Assembly: GCF_963678635.1 (NCBI RefSeq)
Contig: NC_087067.1
Location: forward strand, 618,001 to 682,000
DNA: 64,000 bases
Origin: Symsagittifera roscoffensis
Lineage: Eukaryota; Xenacoelomorpha; Acoela; Convolutidae
Direction: 5' to 3'
This document shows positions 1 to 12,053 of the stretch, one piece after another; the first letter of the stretch is position 1, and every line of letters begins with the position of its first letter. Both the position numbers and the translations under genes were made by a program. The notes beneath the pieces were generated by a model, which made no database searches, was not told the origin of the DNA, and saw only the letters and a list, made by a program, of their open reading frames with translations.

Positions 1-3000
1 GAAATTAGTGATAAATTGGAAAGTGTCGTCAAAACGAGCAGTTTTAACTTAGCTAACTTCGTTCAGATTTGTTTACCAAAACAGATATTGAACACAATTG
101 AACACGCCAAGTTCTACAAATCGAAATTAATGATAAATTGAAAAGTGTCGTCGAAACGAGCAGCCTTAACTTCGCTAACTTCGTTCAGATTTGTTTACCA
201 AAACAGATATTGAACACAATTAAACACGCCAAGTTCTACAAATCGAAATCAGTGATAAATTGGAAAGTGTCGTCGAAACGAGCCGCTTTAACTTAGCTAA
301 CTTTGTTCAGATTTGTTTACCAAAACAGATATTGAACACAATTGAACACGCCAAGTTCTACAAATCGAAATAAGTGATAAATTGGAAAGTGTCGTCGAAA
401 CGAGCAGCTTTAATTTAGCTAACTTTGTTGAGATTTGTTTACCAAAACAGATATTGAACACGATTGATCACGCCAAGTTCTACTACTCGAAATTAATGAT
501 AAATTGAAAAGTGTCGTCAAAACGAGCAGCTTTCACTTACTAACTTCGTTCAGATTTTTTTACCAAAACAGATATTGAACACAATTAAACACGCCAAGTT
601 CTACAAATCGAAATTAGTGATAAATTGGAAAGTGTCGTCGAAACGAGCAGCTTTAACTTAGCTAACTTCGTTCAGATTTGTTTACCAAAACAGATATTGA
701 ACACAATTAAACACGCCAAGTTCTACAAATCGAAATTAGTGATAAATTGGAAAGTGTGGTCGAAACGAGCAGCTTTAATTTAGCTAACTTTGTTGAGATT
801 TGTTTACCAAAACAGATATTGAACACAATTAAACACGCCAAGTTCTACAAATCAAAATTAGTGATAAATTGGAAAGTGTCGTCGAAACGAGCAGCTTTAA
901 CTTAGCTAACTTCGTTCAGATTTGTTTACCAAAACAGATATTGAACACAATTAAACACGCCAAGTTCTACAAATCGAAATTAGTGATAAATTGGAAAGTG
1001 TAGTCGAAACGAGCAGCTTTTACTTAGCTAACTTCGTTCAGATTTGTTGACCAATACAGATATTGAACACAATTGAACACGCCAAGTTCTACAAATCGAA
1101 ATCAGTGATAAATTGGAAAGTGTAGTCGAAACGAACCGCTTTAATTTAGCTAACTTCGTTCAGATTTGTTTACCAAAACAGATATTGAACACAATTGAAC
1201 ACGCCAAGTTCTACAAATCGAAATTAGTGATAAATTGGAAAGTGTCGTCGAAACGAACCGCTTTAACTTAGCTAACTTCGTTCAGATTTGTTTACCAATA
1301 CAGATATTGAACACAATTAAACATGCCAAGTTCTACAAATCGAAATTAGTGATAAATTGGAAAGTGTCGTCGAAACGAGCCGCTTTAACTTAGCTAACTT
1401 CGTTCAGATTTGTTTACCAAATCAGATATTGAACAAAATTGAACACGCCAAGTTCTACAAATCGAAATTAGTGATAAATTGGAAAGTGTAGTCGAAACGA
1501 GCAGCTTTAACTTAGCCAACTTCGTTCAGATTTATTTACCAAAACAGATATTGAACACAATTAAACACGCCAAGTTCTACAAATCGAAATAAGTGATAAA
1601 TTGGAAAGTGTCGTCGAAACGAGCAGCTTTAACTTAGCTAACTTTGTTGAGATTTGTTTACCAAAACAGATATTGAACACAATTGAACACGCCAAGTTCT
1701 ACAAATCGAAATTAATGATAAATTGAAAAGTGTCGTCGAAACGAGCAGCTTTAACTTAGCTAACTTCGTTCAGATTTGTTTACCAAAACAAATATTGAAC
1801 ACAATTAAACACGCCAAGTTCTACAAATCGAAATTAGTGATAAATTGGAAAATGTCGTCAAAACGAGCAGCTTTAACTTAGCTAACTTCGTTCAGATTTG
1901 TTTACCAAAATAGATATTGAAAACAATTAAACACGCCAAGTTCTACAAATCGAAATTAGTGATAAATTGGAAAGTGTAGTCGAAACGAGCAGCTTTAACT
2001 TTGCTTACTTCGTTCAGATTTGTTTACCAATACAGATATTGAACACAATTGAACACGCCAAGTTCGACAAATCGAAATTAGTGATAAATTGGAAAGTGTA
2101 TTCGAAACGAACCGCTTTAATTTAGCTAATTTCGTTCAGATTTGTTTACCAAAACAGATATTGAACACAATTAAACACGCCAAGTTCTACAAATCGAAAT
2201 TAGTGATAAATTGGAAAGTGTCGTCGAAACGAGCCGCTTTAACTTAGCTAACTTCGTTCAGATTTGTTTACCAAAACAGATATTGAACACAATTGAACAC
2301 GCCAAGCTCTACAAATCGAAATTAGTGATAAATTGGAAAGTGTCGTCAAAACGAGCAGCTTTAACTTAGCTAACTTCGTTCAGATTTGTTTACCAAAACA
2401 GATATTGAACACAATTCAGCACGCCAAGTTCTACAAATCGAAATAAGTTATAAATTGGAAAGTGTCGTCGAAACGAGCCGCTTTAACTGAGCTAACTTCG
2501 TTCAGATTTGTTTACCAAAACAGATATTGAACACAATTGAACACGCCAAGTTCTACAAATCGAAATAAATGATAAATTAGAAAGTGTCGTCGAAACGAGC
2601 AGTTTTAACTTAGCTAACTTTGTTGAGATTTGTTTACCAAAACAGATATTGAACACAATTGAACACGCCAAGTTCTACAAATTGAAATTAATGATAAATT
2701 TAAAAGTTTCGTCGAAACGAGCAGCTTTAACTTAGCTAACTTCGTTCAGATTTCTTTACCAAAACAGATATTGAACACAATTGAACACGCCAAGTTCTAC
2801 AAATCGAAATTAATGATAAATTGGAAAGTGTAGTCGAAACGAGCAGCTTTAACTTAGCTAACTTCGTTCAGATTTGTTTACCAAAACAGATATTGAACAC
2901 AACTGAGCACGCCAAGTTCTACAAATCGAAATAAGTTATAAATTGGAAAGTGTCGTCGAAACGAGCCGCTTTAACTTAGCTAACTTCGTTCAGATTTGTT

Positions 3001-6000
3001 TAACAAAACAGATATTGAACACAATTGAACACGCCAAGTTCTACAAATCGAAATAAGTGATAAATTGGAAAGTGTCGTCGAAACGAGCAGCTTTAACTTA
3101 GCTAACTTTGTTGAGATTTGTTTACCAAAACAGATATTGAACACAACTGAACACGCCAAGTTCTACAAATCGAAATTAATGATAAATTGAAAAGTGTCGT
3201 CGAAACGAGCAGCTTTAACTTAGCTAACTTCGTTCAGATTTCTTTACCAAAACAGATATTGAACACAATTAAACACGCCAAGTTCTACAAATCAAAATTA
3301 GTGATAAATTGGAAAGTGTAGTCGAAACGAGCAGCTTTAACTTAGCTAACTTCGTTCAGATTTGTTTACCAAAACAGATATTGAACACAATTAAACACGC
3401 CAAGTTCTACAAATCGAAATTAGTGATAAATTGGAAAGTGTCGTCGAAACGAGCAGCTTTAACTTAGCTAACTTCGTTCCGATTTGTTTACCAAAACAGA
3501 TATTGAACACAATTAAACACGCCAAGTTCTACAAATCAAAATTAGTGATAAATTGGAAAGTGTAGTCGAATTGAGCCGCTTTAACTTAGCTAACTTCGTT
3601 CAGATTTGTTTAGCAAAACAGATATTGAACACAATTAAACACGCCAAGTTCTAAAAAACGAAATTAGTGATAATTTGGAAAGTGTCGTCGAAACGAGCAG
3701 CTTTAACTTAGCTAACTTTGTTCAGATTTGTTTACCAAAACAGATATTGAACACAATTAAACACGCCAAGTTCTACAAATCGAAATTAGTGATAAATTGG
3801 AAAGTGTAGTCAAAACGAGCAGCTTTAACTTAGCTAACTTCGTTCAGATTTGTTTACCAAAACAGATATTGAACACAATTAAACACGCCAAGTTCTACAA
3901 ATCGAAACTAGTGATAAATTGGAAAGTGTCGTCGAAACGAGCAGCTTTAACTTAGCTAACTTCGTTCAGATTTGTTTACCAAAACAGATATTGAACACAA
4001 TTAAACACGCCAAGTTCTACAAATCGAAATTAGTGATAAATTGGAAAGTGTAGTCGAAACAAGCAGCTTTAATTTAGCTAATTTCGTTCAGATTTGTTTA
4101 CCAATACAGATATTGAACACAATTGAACACGCCAAGTTCTACAAATCGAAATTAGTGAGAAATTGGAAAGTGTCGTCGAAACGAGCAGCTTTAACTAAGC
4201 TAACTTCGTTCAGATTTGTTTACCAAAACAGATATTGAACACAATTAAACACGCCAAGTTCTACAAGTCGAAATTAGTGATAAATTGGAAAGTGTAGTCG
4301 AAACGAGCAGCTTTAACTTAGCTAACTTCGTTCAGATTTTTTTACCAATACAGATATTGAACACAATTAAACACGCCAAGTTCTACAAATCAAAATTAGT
4401 GATAAATTGGAAAGTGTAGTCGAATTGAGCCGCTTTAACTTAGCTAACTTCGTTCAGATTTGTTTAGCAAAACAGATATTGAACACAATTAAACACGCCA
4501 AGTTCTACAAAACGAAATTAGTGATAATTTGGAAAGTGTCGGCGAAACGAGCAGCTTTAACTTAGCTAACTTCGTTCAGATTTGTTTACCAAAACAGATA
4601 TTGAACACAATTAAACACGCCAAGTTCTACAAATCGAAATTAGTGATAAATTGGAAAGTGTAGTCAAAACGAGCAGCTTTAACTTAGCTAACTTCGTTCA
4701 GATTTGTTTACCAAAACAGATATTGAACACAATTAAACACGCCAAGTTCTACAAATCGAAATTAGTGATAAATTGGAAAGTGTCGTCGAAACGAGCAGCT
4801 TTAACTTAGCTAACTTCGTTCAGATTTGTTTACCAAAACAGATATTGAACACAATTAAACACGCCAAGTTCTACAAATCGAAATTAGTGATAAATTGGAA
4901 AGTGTAGTCGAAACGAGCAGCTTTAACTTAGCTAACTTCGTTCAGATTTGTTTACCAATACAGATATTGAACACAATTGAACACGCCAAGTTCTACAAAT
5001 CGAAATTAGTGAGAAATTGGAAAGTGTCGTCGAAACGAGCAGCTTTAACTTAGCTAACTTCGTTCAGATTTGTTTACCAAAACAGATATTGAACACAATT
5101 AAACACGCCAAGTTCTACAAGTCGAAATTAGTGATAAATTGGAAAGTGTAGTCGAAACGAGCAGCCTTAACTTAGCTAACTTCGTTCAGATTTGTTTACC
5201 AAAACAGATATTGAACACAATTAAACACGCCAAGTTCTACAAATCGAAATTAGTGAGAAATTGGAAAGTGTCGTCGAAACGAGCCGCTTTAACTTAGCTA
5301 ACTTCGTTCAGATTTGTTTACCAAAACAGATATTGAACACAATTGAACACGCCAAGCTCTACAAATCGAAATTAGTGATAAATTGGAAAGTGTCGTCGAA
5401 ACGAGCAGCTTTAAGTTAGCTAACTTCGTTCACATTTGTTTACCAAAACAGATATTGAACACAAATGAGCACGCCAAGTTCTACAAATCGAAATAAGTTA
5501 TTAATTGGAAAGTGTCGTCGAAACGAGCCGCTTTAACTTAGCTAACTTCGTTCAGATTTGTTTACCAAAACAGATATTGAACACAATTGAACACGCCAAG
5601 TTCTACAAATCAAAATTAGTGATAAATTGGCAAGTGTCGTTGAAACGAGCAGCTTTAACTTAGCTAAATTCGTTCAGATTTGTTTGCCAAAACAGATATT
5701 GAACACAATTAAACACGCCAAGTTCTACAAATCGAAATTAGTGATAAATTGGAAAGTGTAGTCGAAACGAGCAGCTTTAACTTAGCTAACTTCGTTCAGA
5801 TTTGTTTACCAAAACAGATATTGAACACAATTAAACACGCCAAGTTCTACAAATCGAAACTAGTGATAAATTGGAAAGTGACGTCGAAACGAGCCGCTTT
5901 AACTTAGCTAACTTCGTTCAGATTTGTTTACCAAAACAGATATTGAACACAATTGAGCACGCCAAGTTCTACAAATCGAAATAAGTTATAAATTGGAAAG

Positions 6001-6557
6001 TGTCGTCGAAACGAGCCGCTTTAACTTAGCTAACTTCGTTCAGATTTGTTTACCAAAACAGATATTGAACACAATTTAACACGCCAAGTTCTACAAATCG
6101 AAATAAGTGATAAAGTGGAAAGTGTCGTCGAAACGAGCAGCTTTAATTTAGCTAACTTTGTTCAGATTTGTTTACCAAAACAGATATTGAACACATTTGA
6201 ACACGCCAAGTTCTATAAATCGAAATTAGTGATAAAGTGGAAAGTGTCGTCGAAACGAGCAGCTTTAAGTTAGCTAACTTTGTTCAGATTTGTTTACCAA
6301 AACAGATATTGAACACAATTGAACACGCCAAGTTCTACAAATCGAAATAAGTTATAAATTGGAAAGTGTCGTCGAAACGAGCCGCTTTAACTTAGCTCAC
6401 TTCGTTCAGATTTGTTTACCAAAACAGATATTGAACACAATTGAACACGCCAAGTTCTACAAATCGAAATAAGTGATAAATTGGAAAGTGTCGTCGAAAC
6501 GAGCAGCTTTAATTTAGCTAACTTTGTTGAGATTTGTTTTCCAAAATAGATATTGGG
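1..6557. repeat. 122-bp satellite array, about 54 copies
   Basis: A head-to-tail array of a 122-bp monomer fills the first 6.5 kb. Successive copies of the phrase GAAATTAGTGATAAATTGG begin at 1, 123, 245 and 367, and the register holds to about 6100 with one lost base near 530. Every copy contains CAGATTTGTTTACC and GAACACGCCAAGTTCTAC. Monomers differ by a few substitutions (GTCGTCG or GTAGTCG, AATTGAACAC or AATTAAACAC). The array enters the window already in progress and ends at about 6557 with two stray copies of the CAGATTTGTTTACC phrase. Since 122 is not a multiple of three, the short open frames seen here are chance products. It is a satellite by structure; whether it is centromeric is not visible. 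Confidence 0.97.
3541..5248. repeat. Two tandem 854-bp higher-order units in the satellite
   Basis: Rare variants recur at exactly 854 bp (7 x 122). GTCGAATTGAGCCGC follows 3541 and again 4395, GTGAGAAATTGG occurs at 4155 and 5009, and CTACAAGTCG occurs at 4263 and 5117. This marks a seven-monomer block (3541-4394) copied as 4395-5248. A separate echo has an offset of 3050 bp (25 x 122): the variants GCCAAGCTCT (2301 and 5351) and AAATAAGTTA (2441/2929 and 5491/5979) keep the same 488-bp inner spacing. Confidence 0.85.
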
Positions 6558-8880
6558 ACCAGATTTGTTTACCAAAATTCAGATTTGTTTACCAAAATAT
6601 AAACAAGACTGCTCGTATTAGGGCAAAGCCTTGATTGTTCCGACTGCCTTTTAAGGTTTATGGAGCAGCAGTAATAGCATAAAAAAATGAAATGAAATAA
6701 CATAAAGTGATTTTTTTTTCTAAAATTTGAATTTTTTGTGAAAATCATCCCCCCACACGCCATATAAAGTACAAAAGGATAAATATCGTTCCTTGTAACA
6801 AATCAATTATGGCAAATAAGCTTCGTTCAACCAATTTGGAACGATTTATAAGACGGATTAAATCTCGGCTTGCGCGTTAATAGCGCGAATTATATCTCGC
6901 GTTAATTGTCCCAAATTGGTCAAAATGGCGAAAATGGCAATCTTTAAACCCTCATAACTCTACGAAAAACGATCACAGGTAAAATATTTTTTCAAAATTA
7001 AGCTCAAGACAACAATAACTTTTGAATGATATAAAAAAATTCCGTCAAAAATAGCTAGTTAAAAACTCGAATTTTGTCTGAAGAAAAAAAACACACCTCG
7101 AGCACAAATATTCCGTTACTTTCGTTTCGAAAGTCGGAACAATAAATAGATATTCTAATATTAACGTCTGAGAACACAATTTGTCAAATGTGTTCTCAGA
7201 GTGCAACTCAAAATAGAAAGGTATTCTGAAAGTTTTCTTTGAAGTTTTTAAAAAATACTATTCAAGTGTCGACATTTTGAATTTTTGAGAGTAATGAACT
7301 CAGTGAAGATTCCTATTTTAAGTTCTGATTCTACGTCTCGTTGGCTTAGATTAACTGCTTAAACAGTGTGAATACCGTTCTGGAAAATTTTAAAAGAAAT
7401 TTCTTAGATTTTTTGAAGTTTTATATTTGCTCCGACATCACAATTTTCCAATCACCTGAACCTGATGAAATTCATTAAGAGCATTGCTCAAGGTTTTTCA
7501 AAAAACTTTTGCTTTCCTAATCGATTGCAATTATCAAAAACAACTGGAGTTTTTTGAAATTTTCATGATCCTGAATGATTTTCCAATTAACATTAGCTTT
7601 GTTTGCGAAACGATGCACGATAGCAAACGCAAATTAAAATAATTACAGTTTTGTGCGGTTGATTTGATTGATTGAAGAAATGATTATTTGCAAATCGATC
7701 GAGGCAATAGAAAAACTTTTTTTTCAAACTTTCTTTGGTGAAATATCAAATTTCATACTCGGGAAGTTCCTGGTGATGATCTGCGAAAGCTAACGCTTAA
7801 TGTTTTCTGCGATACGATTGTTTAGTTATGCGGGTCTGCCAGTTTGAACTCCAAAATTTGCAATTCCTAGGCTACATTGTTTACTTTTTAATACAGCTCA
7901 ATTTAACATCCTCTTCAATTAGACCAGTATACACCGATTCTTATATTTGTCCGCTATCGATTCTCTTACTAGCTTTCGTTTGGTGGTTGTGATGTTCTCT
8001 ACATATTGAAGTTTTAGTTTTTGCAACCATCTTCATGTTCACAAATCAGTTACTTTTTTTAACAGAATCTAGTTTTGTGATAGCTGCTGAAAAAGTATTT
8101 TGCCTCTGGCGCTTTGGATATTAATTACAACTGTTGTGCTTTTATAGCTTCTACATTAGGAGCGTAGTTGCTGAGCTCTATAACCGACACATTTTTGCGG
8201 TGTGTTTTTTTTGTATAATGTTTTACTTTTGGTGCTGAAAAAATAGTCGACTGAAAAACTAACGAAAGTGGTCGAGTCAGACTTGAGCCAGAAAACTGAT
8301 GAAAACTAAGCTCTGTTCTGGTTTGATACTGTTTTTTACAGTAGATTTTAAATCATAAAACTTGTTTGGCGTACCAAGAGAAGTCGTTTAATTATCTTAA
8401 TGCGCATTCATCAGCATGAAACAATTTCTGAGAAATTGAGCATAAATTAAAAAAATTGCCGTTTTTTTACCCGTTCAATTTAATTAAATAGTAAAGTGGT
8501 GATAAAGTGGCGTTGCAGCTAGCCTCTGACTAACTGTGAGTAACCATACCAGTCCTCCTCCAAGCGGAATTGATTTTCATAAACAGTATAATTCAACAAT
8601 TTCTAAATTGTATGTATTTTGGTATGAAGGATGTAGCCAATAAATTATCTTGATCAAAAAACACGTCAATGTCGGTTTAAATTTTGACAAAAAACAACCT
8701 ATCAGAAAGTGGAGCTATGTTTACACATGCAACGCCTGTGTGATAGTATGAACTCTTTTTTACCCAAATATTTGTGTTCATTTTGATCAATAACCAGCTA
8801 TTAAGTGCAGCCAATGTTAAGGTTTTCAACACAGACTATTATTATATTACAAATAGCACTTTAGCTGCAAGGAATCATGG
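6558..8880. other. AT-rich non-coding stretch
   Basis: No gene was recognised. At 6600-6655 is a roughly 50-bp motif (GCTCGTA ... GGGCAAAGCC ... TTCCGACTG) that recurs in inverse orientation at 32865-32925, over the stop codon of the zinc-finger exon. At 7167-7200 there is a perfect 12-bp inverted repeat, TCTGAGAACACA / TGTGTTCTCAGA, with a 10-base loop; its left half recurs at 20588. The rest is plain AT-rich sequence with homopolymer runs. Confidence 0.6.
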
Positions 8881-9217
8881 ATATGTCACCTAGAGGCAGG
8901 GAAGGATACCCACAACAAAATAAGAGGGTTCGAACCTCGGCAGGGTCGGATGTTTTTAACTTTTTCGTACACTGGTTAAAGTGCGACCGCTCTATAAATT
9001 GAAGCTTGTTAGTTGGTAATTTCTTTTTTGTCAAAATGACTGGAACTGCTAATGCGTCATAATTGGCTTGCTTCTTTTAGCAATTGTGTACACCCATAAC
9101 TGGCGTGCGTCACTAGTGAAGTTTTTTGAGACTCAAAGCTTTACTCAACCAGTTTTTCCCAGCAGCGTTATCGGTCATACTTTTGATTGTGTATGCGAAG
9201 TGCAACTTCACCTCTGT
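8881..9217 (+). repeat. SINE-like element: tRNA-like B box plus hairpin tail
   Basis: A tRNA-like internal promoter B box (GGGTTCGAACCTC, 8936-8948) sits about 240 bp upstream of the hairpin module ATGCGAAGTGCAACTTCACC (9192-9211), which is followed by TCTGT. The same order, tRNA-like head then hairpin tail on the same strand, is seen on the minus strand at 39097-38881, 44949-44735 and 54847-54650. The A-box side is weak (CACCTAGAGGCAGGG, 8888-8902) and no cloverleaf can be drawn, so this is a tRNA-derived repeat rather than a tRNA gene. Confidence 0.4.
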
Positions 9218-11091
9218 TTAATTCTAGTAATACTTTTTCTTAGGTTTGACTCCTATCAAAACAGGCTGAGATCATTGGTCTCGTTCCCATGTGTTTCCTG
9301 TTTTTATAGGAGAGCAAAAAGTTATTACCAGTACGGGACCAGTTTTTTCATTAAGATATTAGACGTATTCGTAATCACTAGTCGCATTTATTTTTTACTT
9401 GTGACCACGGCATTTTGAGCGACTGAGTATATTAACCGAGTTGATAAAAAATGATTCTGATACAAACCTTTATCGTGGAGTGTTGCTTAATAGGAAACAA
9501 TAGCTGTAGTTCAGACTCTAATATAAGTCGTGATTTTTTTTCAGGAAAAGTCTTAAAATATGTTCAGGTTCCAATTTACTCTTTCGCAGTAGGACCTTTA
9601 ATTTCAAGCTTAGTTCATTTCTTTTGTTAAAAGGAAAGCAACCCCACTATCGAAAAGTAAAAGTGTACAGGTCACGAAAAACATGATGGACTTCTACTTT
9701 CGCAAATAGAATTTTTTATATTTTTTTAAGCAGATTTTCAAGCGAAATAAAAAAGTTTACCTATCGATCCACATTGCTCAAATTGTGTTGATTTGATCAA
9801 AGGATTTCTTTTTCTACGATAAAGTTGAGTGACAAGCCTTTCGATGACTATGAATTATATATCAAGCTTTTTACCTTTCCGTCACTGTATGTAATTTTTT
9901 GAGACTTTTGTTGAAGTCTTGCTTCTCCCGTACAACCACAGTAATCAAGAATTTTGTGCAACAAAAGATCCTTAAGTTGAGTGACAGGAGCTTCAGATAA
10001 ACTGCATCTGGATCTTCGAGAAAAAAAATTAAATACAGAACTGATCAGAGACAGGAATTTTCAACAGGTTTATAAAAGTGCAACCTTTTGCATATAACTA
10101 CAATTTTTCTGCTCCATAAAAAATCTTTGAAAATTGTGAGCTGTTGTTTCTACAGATATAAGCTTATATCACCATATATAGTGTGGTTTGAAGACCAAAA
10201 AACAGTTGTTTGAAGACTAAAGAAATAAAGATACTTTTTGAACCTATGTTTTTAAATTCAGCTTTTCATACCATTTGGTTTTATGAAAATAGAAATAAGT
10301 TTTTCTGCCAAAAACTTTTAAAAAACAGGTTGGAAATTTCCATTTCGTATTTCAAAATTGTAAAGCAATTTTTTGTCATCGAAGTATGAATTTTCATGAG
10401 CAGAAGTTTTTCATCAGTTTTCATGAGCAGAAAAGGTCCAATTTGTCATTTTTTAAAAGTTTTTTCCTTTAAACTTGGCTTAAGATATAAAGTTTGATGA
10501 AAAATAAGCAGCTATGGTTTGAAATTACCATACTGTTTAATAGTGTAGGGTAGCTTTGAAAAAGAAAACTCGAGCGCCAAAGAAATCAATTCGACGAAAA
10601 CTGGTTGTATCGATTTCCTGTCAGTGAAAAAGAGCTTGGTATACAATTCCCAAAAAGAAGAATGATAGCCGGTTGCTGTGCAATTAGCACAGAATTTTCG
10701 ATCATTTTCTTAAAAAATACATCAATAATTGTTTTTTTTTTTCATAGTAGTCTTGTTTCTGGTGAATGATGTGATTCAAAAAATATACGATTGCATACAA
10801 ATTCAGTGGGTTATGCAGAATCGACAATATGTTTTCAAAAAATGCATAACAACTAGAGAATCAATGTTTTGTTTTTTTTTCTCACTTTTTGTACAGTACT
10901 TTAATTTAAAAAATCATAAAAAAATTTTTTGCCAAATTAGTGCTAAATGAAATATCCAAAATTAGTTTTCTCTATGATAAAATAAAGTTTTTCATCCTTA
11001 AGGTAAGCTTCGACACAACGAGCGTTAATCAATCGCGTTACTCCCAGTTTCACAAACCAGTTTTTCTCGAGACAAGTTTGCAATTTTGTAA
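9218..11091. other. AT-rich non-coding stretch
   Basis: No gene was recognised. A 37-bp motif at 10674-10710 (GATAGCCGGTTGCTGTGC, then TAGCACAGAA) is repeated with few changes at 55970-56006. A good splice-donor sequence, CTTAAG/GTAAGC on the plus strand near 11001, lies just before the coding island below and could end a leader exon, but no upstream coding exon was found. Confidence 0.5.
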
Positions 11092-11259
11092 AATATCATT
11101 CGATTCACGACTGACGTACTGCAACAAACGCTAAACAGAAAAGCCTTAGGACCACAAAAGCTGTTCAGTACGTTCAACAACAAATCAAAGTTCGCCCAAC
11201 GCGCAAAGCAACAAACGAAAATCTCCAAACCTCAACAACTCCCAAAGCCATCTGGAAAA

Positions 11260-11400
11260 ATGAGTCCGCAGAAAAAACCGAAAGTTGACCTATCAAAAGT
11301 TCAATTCGAATGCGACACGTCCATTTCACTTTCGTCAGACACAGACGTAAATGAGAAAACACCATCACCTGATAAACCGGCGCAAAACGAATGGACATAA
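11260..11400 (+). CDS. Small ORF, first part of a GC-richer coding island
   Basis: A 46-residue frame begins at ATG 11260 and ends with TAA at 11398-11400; the frame is open without a stop from 11092. The product is Lys/Ser/Asp-rich (it starts MSPQKKPKVD and ends PAQNEWT) and has no recognised domain. It overlaps the start of the next ORF by ten bases: the sequence ATGGACATAA holds both the next start and this stop. Base composition here rises well above the surrounding AT-rich DNA, which argues for real or recently real coding sequence. It may be the 5' part of one coding region shared with 11391-12053 and separated from it by a frameshift, or ORF1-like material of an unrecognised retroelement. 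Function unknown. Confidence 0.35.
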   Translation: MSPQKKPKVDLSKVQFECDTSISLSSDTDVNEKTPSPDKPAQNEWT

Positions 11401-12053
11401 AGGCCACACAGGAGCAAAAGTCGCCCGAAATCCGACGATCATCCAGACCAAGGAAAAGTGCACTAGCCGCCAAACTCGGAGAGGCTATACCCATTACACA
11501 AATTGCAGAAACTTCTGTACCTTGCCTGGTAGCGCACGTAGAACTCACTACAGCCGACGTCAACGGCCAAGACCAACCGATCGTAACCCCACAAAACAAC
11601 CAGAATCCAATTCCCGAAACGCTCCCGTCGCTCTGTTCTTCCGAGGAAATAATGTGTACCGAAATACATATGGAAACAGAAATCCCGGAAATCACGAGAA
11701 ACGATGACTTACACGACGCTACACCGGCAGCAAAAACAACAAGCTCCCGATACATCTTAGACAAACCTAGGACAACCGAAGAAACCTTCAGCAAGAATTT
11801 CGAGGAGGCAATGAACATACTCCATGCCATTTCGCCAGTGCGAGGAATCTCCATGACCTTTCAACGGGTCAACGAGAAAGAGAAGAAGTTACGGAACAAA
11901 CTGCATCACACACCGCACCCCGAATGGAAAAAGACCTACAACCAGAAAATACCAGTACCACTGAGAAGGAAAAAGAAAATAAGTGAATTCTCACTTAATC
12001 AAAAAGAGGGAAATGTTATCCGTACGGATATAATAGAAAACATCCTTTATTAA
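11391..12053 (+). CDS. Hypothetical 220-residue charged protein
   Basis: The longest open frame in the window outside repeats (220 residues, ATG 11391, stop TAA 12051-12053). The N-terminal part has a basic patch, RRSSRPRKSALAAKL (about residues 15-29); the middle is acidic and Thr/Pro-rich; the C-terminal part (about 150-210) is strongly basic and ends in a cluster RRKKK. It reads like a low-complexity nuclear or nucleic-acid-binding protein, but no known domain is recognised. A 226-residue frame on the opposite strand (11174-11854) is hydrophobic and Cys-rich and is taken as its shadow. The frame before the ATG is closed by stops, so translation would start here or enter by a shift from the overlapping ORF at 11260-11400. 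It could be a single-exon host gene, a last exon, or a retroelement ORF. No poly(A) tail or terminal repeat was found around it. Confidence 0.45.
   Translation: MDIKATQEQKSPEIRRSSRPRKSALAAKLGEAIPITQIAETSVPCLVAHVELTTADVNGQDQPIVTPQNNQNPIPETLPSLCSSEEIMCTEIHMETEIPEITRNDDLHDATPAAKTTSSRYILDKPRTTEETFSKNFEEAMNILHAISPVRGISMTFQRVNEKEKKLRNKLHHTPHPEWKKTYNQKIPVPLRRKKKISEFSLNQKEGNVIRTDIIENILY

Noticed and set aside
1-6557. CRISPR-like array
   Set aside because: The repeats are contiguous 122-bp monomers without distinct spacers, in a eukaryotic genome.
4041-6763. Open frames of 62-75 codons in and beside the satellite
   Set aside because: They are translations of the 122-bp repeat (or its border), whose period is not a multiple of three; the same peptide reappears by repetition, not by selection.
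11174-11854. 226-residue minus-strand frame
   Set aside because: It is antisense to the plus-strand island and has the hydrophobic, Cys/Ser/Val-rich composition typical of a shadow frame; no domain or splice support.
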